Positions 32,456 through 42,803 of a DNA stretch of 64,000 nucleotides are shown here, in pieces. The position numbers and the translations under genes were made by a program. Positions within the stretch are counted from its first letter, which is position 1. Every line of letters begins with the position of its first letter. The stretch comes from an uncultured Tateyamaria sp. (lineage in GTDB: Bacteria; Pseudomonadota; Alphaproteobacteria; Rhodobacterales; Rhodobacteraceae): the NCBI RefSeq assembly GCF_947497045.1, contig NZ_CANMEU010000007.1, positions 1 to 64,000 of the forward strand, written 5' to 3'. Under the pieces are notes generated by a model that had not been told where the DNA came from, did no database searches, and saw nothing but the letters and a program-made list of their open reading frames with translations.

Positions 32456-33028
32456 TCACGGACAGTGATTGATGACGGAGGCTTGCCCGGACGAGGGATG
32501 CAGGGTGGTCACCGAGAGGTTGTCGATCTTTTGGCCGAGGACATCATAGGCGGATTTGCCCAGTACCGCCTGTACCTGCGTCAGGATCACCCCGAAATGG
32601 GCCACTGCGATGATGTGCGCACGCGGGTGGGCCGCCTCGATCCGCCGCACCGCCATTGCCACCCGCGCGGCCGATATGTTCCAGCTTTCGCCGCCCGGGG
32701 GGACGTGATCGCCGGGTTTTTCCCAATACGCGCGACTGAGGGTGGGATGCCTGTCCGCCACATCCGAGAAATGGACCCCGTCCCATGTTCCAAAGTGAAA
32801 TTCCCGCAGCGCCGGGTCATGCGCCAGCCGTGTGCGACTGCCTTGCAGCGCGTTGGCCGTATCAATCGACCGCTTGAGGTCAGAGGAAATGACCAGAGCA
32901 TCCGTGGGCAGGTGATCTGAAAGTCGCGCAATCGCGGCCTGATCGGACAGGTCTGCGTCGACATCCCGCCATCCAGTGAAGGATTTTTGATGTGTCGGCC
33001 CGTGGCGCACCCAATGCCATGTGGTCAT
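32456..33028 (-). CDS. Histidine phosphatase family protein (candidate alpha-ribazole phosphatase given cobU coupling)
   Basis: TWHWVRHGPTHQKSFTGWRDVDADLSD; overlaps cobU by 4 nt. Confidence 0.82.
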   Translation of the reverse strand: MTTWHWVRHGPTHQKSFTGWRDVDADLSDQAAIARLSDHLPTDALVISSDLKRSIDTANALQGSRTRLAHDPALREFHFGTWDGVHFSDVADRHPTLSRAYWEKPGDHVPPGGESWNISAARVAMAVRRIEAAHPRAHIIAVAHFGVILTQVQAVLGKSAYDVLGQKIDNLSVTTLHPSSGQASVINHCP

Positions 33029-33546
33029 GGGGCCGTTCCTTTGAGCGTGCGGGCCAGTCCCGCCACCACATGCACCGTGCAATCCGATTGTGCGGCGAGG
33101 GCGATGTTCAGCCGTCCCTGTGCCTCGCGAAATTTGCGGGCCAATGCGTTCTCCGGCACGATGCCCTGGCCCACCTCATTGCTTACAACGACCACGGGCG
33201 CGGCGCAGGCTGCAAGTGCGGTCAGCAGATCGGCCTGCGCCTGCGCCACATCCCGTTCGGCCAGTATGACATTGGTTAGCCACATGGTGGCGCAATCCAG
33301 CAACACCGCCTGCGACGAGGTCGCCAGCCCAAGAGGGGTTGCGACGTCAATCGGGGCATCAATCGTGTGCCATTCGGGGCCTCGACGGGTGCGATGTAGA
33401 ATTACTTTGGCGTCCACCTCGTCATCCCATACCCGTGCTGTTGCCAGATAAATAGGAGATAACCCGCTGTTAATAATCATACATTCGGCCACCTGCGATT
33501 TCCCGGAGGCCGCGCCGCCTAGTACAAATGTCATCTCTGGCAACAT
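33025..33546 (-). CDS. cobU: Bifunctional adenosylcobinamide kinase / adenosylcobinamide-phosphate guanylyltransferase
   Basis: FVLGGAASGKSQVAECMI; RTRRGPEWHTIDAP; VVVSNEVGQGIVPENALARKFRE. Confidence 0.94.
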   Translation of the reverse strand: MLPEMTFVLGGAASGKSQVAECMIINSGLSPIYLATARVWDDEVDAKVILHRTRRGPEWHTIDAPIDVATPLGLATSSQAVLLDCATMWLTNVILAERDVAQAQADLLTALAACAAPVVVVSNEVGQGIVPENALARKFREAQGRLNIALAAQSDCTVHVVAGLARTLKGTAP

Positions 33547-33637
33547 TTATTCGTCTTTCCGGTGAACCGTTTCCCGAGTTCGTGCGTAGTAATTGTAAGT
33601 GCGCAAAACAAGACCAACCATTCAGAGGGATGATGGT

Positions 33638-34516
33638 ATGCCATTGGACAACGTTCGCGACATGTCACTTTCGCGCATTGCGATGAAAGCAGAACTACTT
33701 GATGCCGAGACCGAGTTGCGTCTTGCCTATGCTTGGCGCGATGAACGAGACGAGGCCGCGCTGCATCGTCTGATCACCGCCTATATGCGTCTTGCCATTT
33801 CGATGGCGTCCAAATTCAAACGTTATGGCGCGCCGATGAACGATCTGATCCAAGAGGCGGGTCTGGGCCTGATGAAGGCGGCTGACAAGTTTGATCCGGA
33901 TCGCGGCGTGCGCTTTTCCACCTACGCGGTTTGGTGGATCAAGGCATCGATCCAGGATTACGTGATGCGCAACTGGTCGATGGTGCGCACCGGCTCGACC
34001 TCTTCGCAGAAATCCCTGTTCTTCAACATGCGCCGTGTCCAGGCCCGCTTGGAACGCGAAAGCGCGTCGGCGGGTGAAACTCTTGATCGCCACCAGTTGC
34101 GCCAGATGATCTCGACCGAGATTGGTGTGCCGCTCCACGATGTGGAGATGATGGAGGGTCGTCTGTCCGGCTCCGATTATTCGCTGAACGCGACCCAGTC
34201 CGTTGATGACGAAGGGCGCGAGTGGATTGATGCGCTGGAAGATGACAGTGCCCAGGCCGCTGAAACGGTCGAGCATACCCATGACACTGAGCAGCTGCGA
34301 GAATGGTTGTTGTCGGCAATGGCGGCCCTCAACGAGCGTGAGCGGTTCATCGTGCGTGAACGCAAGTTGCGCGATGCCCCTCGAACGCTGGAAAGCCTGG
34401 GTCAGGAGCTTAGCCTTTCCAAAGAGCGGGTCCGCCAGCTTGAAGCTGCCGCATTCGGCAAGATGCGCAAATCGCTTGAGCATCAAAGCCGCGAGGTTCA
34501 CCACTTCCTCGCATGA
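33638..34516 (+). CDS. RNA polymerase sigma-32-type factor (RpoH2-like)
   Basis: LIQEAGLGLMKAADKFDPDRGVRFSTYAVWWIKASIQDYVMRNWSMVRTGSTSSQKSLFFNMRR and C-terminal HTH LGQELSLSKERVRQLEAAAFGKMRK. Confidence 0.92.
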   Translation: MPLDNVRDMSLSRIAMKAELLDAETELRLAYAWRDERDEAALHRLITAYMRLAISMASKFKRYGAPMNDLIQEAGLGLMKAADKFDPDRGVRFSTYAVWWIKASIQDYVMRNWSMVRTGSTSSQKSLFFNMRRVQARLERESASAGETLDRHQLRQMISTEIGVPLHDVEMMEGRLSGSDYSLNATQSVDDEGREWIDALEDDSAQAAETVEHTHDTEQLREWLLSAMAALNERERFIVRERKLRDAPRTLESLGQELSLSKERVRQLEAAAFGKMRKSLEHQSREVHHFLA

Positions 34517-35292
34517 GGTATTTTGCCACCCTGCTTGTGTGTTTGATTGGTCTGCCTGTCTGGGCAGACCTGTATGGTGCGGATGTCGTTATTATTGGCG
34601 AAGCCCATGACAATCCCGCCCACCACAACACGCAGGCCGACATCGTTGCGCAGATTAAACCTTCTGCCCTCGTGTTTGAAATGCTGACCGAGGCACAGGC
34701 AGCGCGCCATGTCGCGGGGGGCGACCTCCAGACATTGTCAGATGCGTTTGATTGGGAGACCAGCGGGTGGCCTGATTTCGAAATGTACTATCCGATTTTT
34801 GCGGCGGCCCCGCAGGCCCGTGTTTTTGGGGCTGGTGTGCCACGTCCTGCTGCGCGCCGGGCGATGACGGACGGCGTGGCGGCGGCCTTTGGCATAGGGG
34901 CGGGTGCCTACGGGTTGACCACGGCCCTTGACCCCGAGATGCAAGCGGTGCGCGAGGCCTTGCAAATGACGGCCCATTGCGATGCGTTGCCCGCAGATAT
35001 GCTGCCTGCCATGGTCGACATTCAACGGCTGCGCGACGCCCAACTTGCCAAGATGGCCGTGCGCGCCTTTGAATTGACCGGCGGGCCGGTTGTGGTCATC
35101 ACCGGCAACGGGCATGCCCGCACGGATTGGGGTGTGCCGGTCTATCTGGCGCAGGCGCCCATCGCGCTTTCCGTTCTCAGCATCGGGCAGGGTGAAGACG
35201 GGGTGCCGCCCGCCGGAACCTTCGATCTGATCAAGGATGCGCCCGGCGTGACCCGCGCAGACCCATGCGCAGCATTTCAGACTGCGGATTGA
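34513..35292 (+). CDS. ChaN family (haem-binding, DUF399) exported protein
   Basis: Signal peptide; GADVVIIGEAHDNPAHHNTQADIV...LVFEMLTEAQ...VVITGNGHARTDWGVPVYL; ATGA overlap with the sigma-factor stop. Confidence 0.85.
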   Translation: MRYFATLLVCLIGLPVWADLYGADVVIIGEAHDNPAHHNTQADIVAQIKPSALVFEMLTEAQAARHVAGGDLQTLSDAFDWETSGWPDFEMYYPIFAAAPQARVFGAGVPRPAARRAMTDGVAAAFGIGAGAYGLTTALDPEMQAVREALQMTAHCDALPADMLPAMVDIQRLRDAQLAKMAVRAFELTGGPVVVITGNGHARTDWGVPVYLAQAPIALSVLSIGQGEDGVPPAGTFDLIKDAPGVTRADPCAAFQTAD

Positions 35293-35409
35293 TTGGTCTG
35301 CCTTTTCGGTTCCAAAAATCCTGCGGTTGGTTCTCGGATGCGGTGGGGCTGGTTCTTGGCCAAGGTGCGGCCTATGGTCGGGCGATCTGAACGACCGGAG
35401 CTACGGCCC

Positions 35410-36603
35410 ATGCTGCAAGACAAACGCATATTGTTGATCCTGACGGGGGGGATTGCGGCCTACAAAGGGCTCGACCTGATCCGCCGATTGCGTGAACGCG
35501 GTGCGCATGTCACTCCCGTTCTGACCCGCGCGGCCGAGCAATTCGTGACACCCCTTTCGGTGTCAGCCCTTGCCGGGCACAAGGTCTACCGCGACCTGTT
35601 TGACCTGACAGATGAGGCCGAGATGGGGCATATCCAGCTGTCCCGGTCCGCGGACCTTATCCTCGTGGCTCCGGCCACAGCGGATATCATGGCCAAGATG
35701 GCGCAGGGGCGTGCAGATGATCTGGCCTCGACCCTGCTGTTGGCGACGGATACGCCTGTCATGGTTGCTCCGGCGATGAATGTGCGCATGTGGGATCACG
35801 GTGCCACACAGCGCAATCTGGCCCAGATCAAACAGGATGGGGTCAGCGTTATCGGCCCCAATGACGGGGACATGGCCTGCGGTGAATTCGGGCCGGGGCG
35901 CATGGCTGAACCGCTTGAGATTGTCGCGGCCGTGACGGCGCATTTCGGGCCGCGCCCTTTGAGTGGCAAGCGCATTGTCGTCACCTCCGGGCCAACCCAC
36001 GAACCGATCGATCCTGTGCGCTACATCGCGAACCGGTCCTCTGGCGCGCAAGGCACGGCCTTGGGGCAGGCGTTGGTGGATTTGGGGGCCGAGGTGGTCT
36101 TTGTCACCGGCCCTGCTGAGGTGTCACCGCCCCAGGGCGCACATGTGGTGCCTGTTCAGACCGCCGCAGAGATGATGGCGGCGGTGGATAACGCGTTGCC
36201 AGCGGATGCAGCTGTCTTTGCCGCAGCGGTCGCAGATTGGCGGATCCGGGATGCAAGTGCGCGCAAGTTGAAGAAACAGGCGGGTGACCTGCCAACACTG
36301 TGCTTTGCCGAAAACCCCGACATCCTTGCCCATGTCGCGCAGTTAGGCGACGGACGGCCCGGACTGGTTGTGGGCTTTGCCGCCGAAACGGATGATGTGA
36401 TCGAAAATGCAACGGCCAAGCGGCTGCGCAAAGGGTGCGACTGGATCGTGGCCAATGATGTCTCTCCCGAAACCGGCATCATGGGGGGGACCGAGAACGC
36501 GATCACCCTGATCACGGATGCGGGGGCGGAAACATGGGCGCGCATGTCCAAAGCGGATGTGTCGGCCCAATTGGCGCAACGGATTGCGGACGCGCTGACC
36601 TGA
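35410..36603 (+). CDS. coaBC: Bifunctional phosphopantothenoylcysteine decarboxylase / phosphopantothenate-cysteine ligase
   Basis: [63 protein letters not shown]. Confidence 0.95.
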   Translation: MLQDKRILLILTGGIAAYKGLDLIRRLRERGAHVTPVLTRAAEQFVTPLSVSALAGHKVYRDLFDLTDEAEMGHIQLSRSADLILVAPATADIMAKMAQGRADDLASTLLLATDTPVMVAPAMNVRMWDHGATQRNLAQIKQDGVSVIGPNDGDMACGEFGPGRMAEPLEIVAAVTAHFGPRPLSGKRIVVTSGPTHEPIDPVRYIANRSSGAQGTALGQALVDLGAEVVFVTGPAEVSPPQGAHVVPVQTAAEMMAAVDNALPADAAVFAAAVADWRIRDASARKLKKQAGDLPTLCFAENPDILAHVAQLGDGRPGLVVGFAAETDDVIENATAKRLRKGCDWIVANDVSPETGIMGGTENAITLITDAGAETWARMSKADVSAQLAQRIADALT

Positions 36604-36649
36604 AGCGATTTGGCTGTGGTCAGGTCGGAATTTGAGTTTATTTGGCAAG

Positions 36650-37117
36650 ATGAAGATGGATCAGATTGCATTGAAACTGATGCGGGTGCCGGGCTCGGAC
36701 CCGGAGATTGAGTTGCCCGCCTACGCGACCTCTGGTGCGGCGGGTGCGGACCTGCGTGCGAATTTTCCCGACCGTGCAGGTTTTGTGCTTGATCCCAGTG
36801 CGCGGGCGTTGATCCCCACGGGGCTCGCGATGGCCATTCCCCATGGGTTTGAGGTGCAGGTGCGTCCCCGATCCGGTCTGGCCCTCAAACACGGGATAGC
36901 ATTGGTCAACAGCCCCGGCACCATTGACAGCGACTATCGCGGCGAGGTTGGGGTGATCGTTTTGAACACATCGGATGTTGCGTTCGAGGTGACCCATGGC
37001 ATGCGCATTGCGCAGATGGTGATCGCACCCGTCGTGCAGGCTGATTTCGAGACGGTTGAGACGTTGGCGGACACTGCACGCGGCGTGGGTGGCTTTGGCT
37101 CGACGGGGCGCGCCTGA
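36650..37117 (+). CDS. dut: dUTP diphosphatase
   Basis: [49 protein letters not shown]. Confidence 0.95.
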   Translation: MKMDQIALKLMRVPGSDPEIELPAYATSGAAGADLRANFPDRAGFVLDPSARALIPTGLAMAIPHGFEVQVRPRSGLALKHGIALVNSPGTIDSDYRGEVGVIVLNTSDVAFEVTHGMRIAQMVIAPVVQADFETVETLADTARGVGGFGSTGRA

Positions 37118-38187
37118 TGCTTTTGGTCTTTGCCTTGGCGGCGATGCTTTGGGGGGGTGGGGCTGCGATGCGCGTGCGCCGTCAGGCCCGCTGGACGATG
37201 ATCGCCCTTCTTTATGTTGTTGTGTTGGCCTTGCAGGTTGCGCTGCCGCCGTTGCATCCGGTGCGAATGGCGACGGGGGAAAGTCCTGCGTTCTGGCTGA
37301 TCCTAGGTGGATTTGCGCTGATCGTGCTGGCCTATCGGATGGGGCTGCGCTGGTTACGCGGGCGTGCGCAACCCGTCCCCGCTGCCGCGGCCTCACAACG
37401 TGATCCAGGCACGTTCAGTGACACGGAGCTGAACCGCTATGCCCGCCATATCGTCCTGCGCGAGGTAGGCGGGCAGGGACAAAAGGCGTTGCGCGATGCG
37501 TCGGTTCTGGTGGTTGGTGCCGGTGGGCTTGGCTCTCCCGTGCTGCAATATCTGGCCGCAGCCGGGGTCGGAACCATTGGCGTGATTGATGATGATATCG
37601 TTGAAAACGCCAACCTCCAACGGCAGGTCATTCACACCGATGCCCATATCGGGATGCCCAAGGTTTTTTCGGCGCAAGCGATGATGCAGGCCCAGAACCC
37701 CTTTGTCACGGTGCGCCCCTATCACCGCCGTCTGGATACGGGTATCGCGGATGATCTGGTTGCCGACTATGATCTGGTGATTGACGGGACCGACAATTTC
37801 GACACCCGTTATCTGGTGAATGCCGCCGCCTTTCGCGCGGGCCTGCCATTGATTTCAGGCGCTTTGACACAGTGGGAAGGGCAGGTGAGTGTTTTTGATC
37901 CGGCCTGCGACGCGCCTTGCTATGCGTGTATATTCCCGACACCGCCTGCGCCCGAGCTGGCCCCCAGTTGTGCAGAGGCCGGCGTGATCGGCCCCTTGCC
38001 GGGCGTGGTGGGGTCGATGATGGCCGTTGAGGCGATCAAGATTATCACCGGCGCAGGTACCCCCTTGCGCGGTGAAATGGTCATTTACGACGCCCTTTAC
38101 GGCGAAAGCCGCAAGATCGCCCTGACCCGCAACCCCGCATGCAAGACATGCGCCCCTCACACCCTTCCAAAGGAGACGACACAATGA
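37117..38187 (+). CDS. moeB: HesA/MoeB/ThiF-family E1-like adenylyltransferase with N-terminal transmembrane segments
   Basis: LVVGAGGLGSPVLQYLAAAGVGTIGVIDDD; DGTDNFDTRYLVN; PCYACIF and ACKTCAP Zn motifs; hydrophobic N-terminal ~75 aa. Confidence 0.9.
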   Translation: MLLVFALAAMLWGGGAAMRVRRQARWTMIALLYVVVLALQVALPPLHPVRMATGESPAFWLILGGFALIVLAYRMGLRWLRGRAQPVPAAAASQRDPGTFSDTELNRYARHIVLREVGGQGQKALRDASVLVVGAGGLGSPVLQYLAAAGVGTIGVIDDDIVENANLQRQVIHTDAHIGMPKVFSAQAMMQAQNPFVTVRPYHRRLDTGIADDLVADYDLVIDGTDNFDTRYLVNAAAFRAGLPLISGALTQWEGQVSVFDPACDAPCYACIFPTPPAPELAPSCAEAGVIGPLPGVVGSMMAVEAIKIITGAGTPLRGEMVIYDALYGESRKIALTRNPACKTCAPHTLPKETTQ

Positions 38188-40196
38188 CCAACGTGCTTTT
38201 GCAAGACTGGGACACGGCGTTTCAGATCGCCCCCTTTGATCGGATTTCGGATGCGGATTTTGCGCCGGCTTTGGACGTTGCTCTGGCCAATCACAGGGCC
38301 GAAATTGATGCCATTGCGGGCAATGCCGCGGCCCCCGATTTCGCCAACACGATCGAGGCGCTTGAGGCTGTGGGCCGTGATTTGGACAAGGTTTTGGGCA
38401 CATTCTACACCGTGGCGGGGGCGGACAGTAACCCTGCACGCGAAGCGTTGCAGCGTGATTTCTCGCCCAAACTGGCGGCGCATTTTGCCGAGATTTCCGG
38501 GAACAAGGCGCTGTTTGGCCGTGTGGCGGCAGTGTATGAGGCGCGTGCCATTCTTGATCTGACCCTTGAACAGGCGCGCGTTTTGATGCTGACCCATCGT
38601 GGGTTCGTCCGCTCCGGCGCAGCACTTGATGGTGCCGAAGAGGCGCGGATGAAGGTGATCAAGGGGCGGCTGGCTGAATTGGGCACGTCCTTTACTCAAA
38701 ACCTCCTCAAAGACGAACGTGATTGGTTTATGGAACTGAGCGAGGGTGATCTGGCGGGCCTGCCCGACTTTGTGGTCAGCACCGCGCGAGCTGCTGGCAC
38801 CGAGAAGGGAGTGGATGGCCCCGTTGTTACTCTGTCACGGTCATTGATCGTGCCGTTTTTGCAGTTTTCGACCCGGCGGGACCTGCGCGAGATCGCCTAC
38901 AAGGCGTGGATCGCGCGAGGCGCGAATGGGGGCGAGACGGACAACCGCGCGATTGCCGCCGAAATACTGGCCCTGCGCGAGGAACGGGCCAAGCTGCTCG
39001 GTTATGATAGTTTCGCCGCCTACAAGCTGGAAACTGAAATGGCCAAAACCCCGGAGGCGGTGCGCGACTTGCTGACGGCCGTGTGGGAACCGGCCAAGGC
39101 GCATGCGGACGCGGATGCGTGGGCGCTTGAGCAGATGATGCAGGCCGATGGGGTCAACGGCGCACTTGCCCCTTGGGATTGGCGGTTCTACTCGGAACGT
39201 CGCCGCAAGCAGTTGCATGATCTGGATGAGGCCGAAATCAAGCCGTACTTCCAGCTTGATCGCATGATCGAGGCGTCGTTTTCCTGTGCCTCCCGATTGT
39301 TCGGGCTGGCGTTCAAGCCGCTGGATATTCCGCTCTATCACGCAGATTGCCGGGCATGGGAAGTGACCCGCGATGGCGCGCACATCGCTGTGTTCATCGG
39401 GGATTATTTCGCACGCGGATCCAAGCGGTCGGGCGCGTGGTGTTCGGCGATGCGCGCGCAGGCAAAATTCCCCGAGGTGCAGGCCCCGGTCGTCATCAAC
39501 GTGTGCAACTTTGCCAAGGGGGATCCTGCACTGCTGTCATACGATGATGCACGCACCTTGTTTCACGAATTCGGCCACGCGCTGCATCAGATGTTGTCGA
39601 ATGTGACCTACGAGTCGGTCAGTGGCACCTCGGTGGCGCGTGATTTCGTCGAGTTGCCCAGTCAGCTTTATGAACATTGGCTGGATGTGCCCGAAGTGCT
39701 GCGTGAGTTTGCGGTCCATGCCGAGACGGGCGAGGCGATTCCGCAAACGTTGCTGGACAATGTGCTGGCGGCAGCGACCTATGATATGGGATTCCAGACG
39801 GTTGAATATGTCGCCTCTGCCATGGTCGATCTGGCGTTCCATGATGGGGACGCTCCGGCTGATCCGATGGCCAAGCAGGCCGAGGTCCTGGCCGATTTGG
39901 GCATGCCTGCCGCGATCAGTATGCGCCATGCCACGCCACACTTTGCGCATGTGTTTGCGGGTGACGGATATTCGTCAGGCTACTACAGTTACATGTGGTC
40001 CGAGGTGATGGATGCGGATGCGTTTGCGGCCTTTGAGGACGCAACTGGCCCGTTCGATGAAGAACGGGCCAAGGCTCTCGAAACGCACATCCTCAGTACT
40101 GGGGGGAGTGTGGATGCGGCGGAACTCTATACCGCATTTCGAGGGCGTCTGCCTGGGGTCGAGGCCTTGCTGAAAGGCAGGGGGTTGGCGGCCTGA
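38184..40196 (+). CDS. M3 family metallopeptidase (oligopeptidase A / dipeptidyl carboxypeptidase-like)
   Basis: ARTLFHEFGHALHQML zinc-binding motif; LLQDWDTAFQIAPFDRISDADF. Start chosen at MTNVLL. Confidence 0.94.
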   Translation: MTNVLLQDWDTAFQIAPFDRISDADFAPALDVALANHRAEIDAIAGNAAAPDFANTIEALEAVGRDLDKVLGTFYTVAGADSNPAREALQRDFSPKLAAHFAEISGNKALFGRVAAVYEARAILDLTLEQARVLMLTHRGFVRSGAALDGAEEARMKVIKGRLAELGTSFTQNLLKDERDWFMELSEGDLAGLPDFVVSTARAAGTEKGVDGPVVTLSRSLIVPFLQFSTRRDLREIAYKAWIARGANGGETDNRAIAAEILALREERAKLLGYDSFAAYKLETEMAKTPEAVRDLLTAVWEPAKAHADADAWALEQMMQADGVNGALAPWDWRFYSERRRKQLHDLDEAEIKPYFQLDRMIEASFSCASRLFGLAFKPLDIPLYHADCRAWEVTRDGAHIAVFIGDYFARGSKRSGAWCSAMRAQAKFPEVQAPVVINVCNFAKGDPALLSYDDARTLFHEFGHALHQMLSNVTYESVSGTSVARDFVELPSQLYEHWLDVPEVLREFAVHAETGEAIPQTLLDNVLAAATYDMGFQTVEYVASAMVDLAFHDGDAPADPMAKQAEVLADLGMPAAISMRHATPHFAHVFAGDGYSSGYYSYMWSEVMDADAFAAFEDATGPFDEERAKALETHILSTGGSVDAAELYTAFRGRLPGVEALLKGRGLAA

Positions 40197-40215
40197 AAAC
40201 CACCAGCCCAAAGAT

Positions 40216-40593
40216 CTACTCGGCGGGTTGGATCATCGTTGGGGTCGAGTCTGCATCATGTGCGCCGACAACAACCAGAACGGTGGCACCCAGAACCCAG
40301 AAATACAGGGCGTCAAGGCCTGTGAACCCGAACAGGAACGGTGCAGCGACGAATGTGACACCCACAATTGCATCGATTGCGAGGTGGGATTTGTAGGGCA
40401 GGACCGGCATGAGCCCGGTTTCGTGGTTGGTCAGTGCCGTCAGTACAAGGGCTGCAATCCCTGTGAAAACCGACAGGGCAAAGGCCCACGCATTTGTCAT
40501 GCCGATACCCAGAACAAAGGGCATGACAATCAGGCCAAGGGCCACGGGATAGTCGATATAGGCGTGCATCTTTTGGGTCATAAAGCGGAACAT
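40216..40593 (-). CDS. SPW repeat-type small membrane protein
   Basis: MFRFMTQKMHAYIDYPVALGLIVMPFVLGIG, four TM segments. Confidence 0.7.
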   Translation of the reverse strand: MFRFMTQKMHAYIDYPVALGLIVMPFVLGIGMTNAWAFALSVFTGIAALVLTALTNHETGLMPVLPYKSHLAIDAIVGVTFVAAPFLFGFTGLDALYFWVLGATVLVVVGAHDADSTPTMIQPAE

Positions 40594-40703
40594 TTGGCGG
40601 GTTTCCTTATCCCTGGGGTTGGTCGGCGTGGATGCCTGATGACCAACACATAGGGTATGGAACCGAATGGTACAAAACAACTGGACGTGAGCGTTTTGTA
40701 ACT

Positions 40704-41636
40704 TTAGTATCCTGCGTCGCGGTCGACGAGATGCAGAAAGGGATCGCCTGCCTCGCCGCGTCTGATGTTTTCAGCCACCGTCTTGGCCGAATAGGCCGCG
40801 CGGGTTTCTGAGGCGATGTGGGGCGTGACGGTAACCTGTGGATGCACCCAATAGGGATCATCGGGGGGCAGCGGTTCGACGCGGAACACATCCAGCGTGG
40901 CGTGATCAATGTGCCCGGCGTCCAGGGCCGCGCGCAGGGCCGCATCGTCAATCAACGGCCCGCGTCCGGGGTTCAGAATGCGCGCGCCCTTGGGCATCAA
41001 CGCCAGCGTGCGCGCATTGATCGTGTTTTCGGTCTTGGGCGTTTTGGGCAACAGCAGCACGCAGTAATCCGCCCGTGCCAGTGCGGCATCCAGTCCCTCA
41101 GCGCCGGACAGGCATGTGATCCCCTCGATCTGCTTTTGCGATCTGCTCCACCCGGCCACGTCAAACCCCAACGCGCTGAGCGCCAGTGCGCAGGCGGTGC
41201 CCAACGTGCCCAGGCCAAGAACGCTGATCCTTGTGTCAAATGCCAGCGGTGGCGCTTGGGGGGTCCACGTGCCGGGGACGGCCCCGATATGCGCATCCAT
41301 TCCCAAGTGCAGCCGCAGGATGTGCCCGGTGACCCATTCCACCATCCCTTGGGTCAGTGCGGGATCGACCATCCGGCACAGGGGCAGGTGCAGGGTTGGA
41401 TTACCCACAATCGCCTCAACCCCCGCCCACAGGTTCAAGACCGCCTTGGCGCGGGTATAGGGCGCGAAGTCTTGCAGTTTGGAGTTTGGGGCATAGACGA
41501 TATAATCGACCTGATCGGGTGCGATATCTGTGGTGATATGTGCGTTGATGCCTGCGGCGGATATGGCGTCGCGCAAGGGTGCTTCATACTCCGCCCACCG
41601 GTTTTCAGTGGCCGCGAAAAGGACATTGACGGTCAT
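40704..41636 (-). CDS. Glyoxylate/hydroxypyruvate reductase A-like 2-hydroxyacid dehydrogenase
   Basis: ISVLGLGTLGTACALALSALGFDVAGWSRS; LPKTPKTENTINARTLALMPKGARILNPGRGPLID. Confidence 0.9.
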   Translation of the reverse strand: MTVNVLFAATENRWAEYEAPLRDAISAAGINAHITTDIAPDQVDYIVYAPNSKLQDFAPYTRAKAVLNLWAGVEAIVGNPTLHLPLCRMVDPALTQGMVEWVTGHILRLHLGMDAHIGAVPGTWTPQAPPLAFDTRISVLGLGTLGTACALALSALGFDVAGWSRSQKQIEGITCLSGAEGLDAALARADYCVLLLPKTPKTENTINARTLALMPKGARILNPGRGPLIDDAALRAALDAGHIDHATLDVFRVEPLPPDDPYWVHPQVTVTPHIASETRAAYSAKTVAENIRRGEAGDPFLHLVDRDAGY

Positions 41637-41663
41637 GGGGCAGGTGTCTCCGAAAAGATGCGT

Positions 41664-42803
41664 CTAGCGGGGGCGATGCACATGGGCGCTTTGCGCCAGG
41701 CCAAAGGCCAGCATCAGGACCAGCATTGCCGATCCGCCATAACTGACCAGCGGCAACGGCACCCCAACCACCGGGGCCAGTCCCATGACCATCGACATGT
41801 TCACCGCGAAGAACAGAAAGAAGTTCAGCGCAATTCCAAGCGTCAGCAGGGACGAGAACCGATCCTTGTTCGCCAGCGCCGAAGCCACACAAAACACGAT
41901 GATCAGCGTGTAAAGCGCCAGCAGGGAAAACGCGCCGATGAACCCGAACTCCTCGGCCAGCGTGGTAAAGATGAAATCGGTGTGCTTTTCGGGCAGGAAA
42001 TTCAGCCGCGATTGCGTCCCTTGCATGAACCCGCGCCCGGTCCATCCCCCCGATCCAAGCGCGATCTTGGATTGGGTGATGTGATACCCCGCCCCAAGCG
42101 GATCCGAGGAGGGGTCCAGAAACGTGTCGATCCGGCGGTATTGATAGTCCTTGAGCAGTTGCCAGCTTTCGCCCCGCGACTGAAACACGGTCGTGACCAG
42201 CCCGACCCCGGCCGCAATCACTGCGGCGAAATACGCCCAATGCACGCCCGCCAGGAACATCAGCCCACCCCCTGCCGCCAGCAACAGGATCGAGGTGCCC
42301 AGGTCGGGTTGACGCAGCACGAGGGCCGTCGGGATCAGGATCAGAATGACAGGCAGCAAAACCCAGATGGGCCGCGATTTGCGATGTGATGGCAACCAGT
42401 CGTAATAGGCCGCCAGCATCAGCACCAGCGTGACTTTCATCAGCTCCGAGGGTTGCAGACGCATGAACCCCAGATCGATCCAACGCTGCGCGCCCATCCC
42501 GACCGAGCCGAAGAATTCGACCGCCAGCAGCAGCGCCAGCGAGGCCAGATAGGCGACGCTTGCCATGTTGCGCCAGAACCACGCAGGCACCATCGCCACC
42601 ATCATCATCAGTGCGAAACCGACGGCAAACCGCTTTATCTGTGGCTCGGCCCAGGGCGAGAATGACCCCCCCGCGACCGAATACAGCATCAGAAACCCGA
42701 CGCCCGCAACAGCCGCCAGCAACAACGCCAGCGGCCAGTTCACATATAGGATCTTGCGCAGCCCCGTGGGGACATACTTGGCGTTATACTCAAGATAACT
42801 CAT
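41664..42803 (-). CDS. rodA: Rod shape-determining protein RodA (SEDS)
   Basis: DLGTSILLLAAGGGLMFLAGV; EKHTDFIFTTLAEEFGFIGA; APVVGVPLPLVSYGGSAML. Confidence 0.95.
   Translation of the reverse strand: MSYLEYNAKYVPTGLRKILYVNWPLALLLAAVAGVGFLMLYSVAGGSFSPWAEPQIKRFAVGFALMMMVAMVPAWFWRNMASVAYLASLALLLAVEFFGSVGMGAQRWIDLGFMRLQPSELMKVTLVLMLAAYYDWLPSHRKSRPIWVLLPVILILIPTALVLRQPDLGTSILLLAAGGGLMFLAGVHWAYFAAVIAAGVGLVTTVFQSRGESWQLLKDYQYRRIDTFLDPSSDPLGAGYHITQSKIALGSGGWTGRGFMQGTQSRLNFLPEKHTDFIFTTLAEEFGFIGAFSLLALYTLIIVFCVASALANKDRFSSLLTLGIALNFFLFFAVNMSMVMGLAPVVGVPLPLVSYGGSAMLVLMLAFGLAQSAHVHRPR

Noticed and set aside
33547-33637. Possible cobalamin riboswitch or sigma-E-type promoter in the cobU/rpoH spacer
   Set aside because: The spacer is too short for a B12 riboswitch and I could not recognise a convincing consensus promoter.
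40818-42389. 523-aa ORF on the plus strand
   Set aside because: Antisense to the hydroxyacid dehydrogenase and rodA, both convincingly coding on minus.
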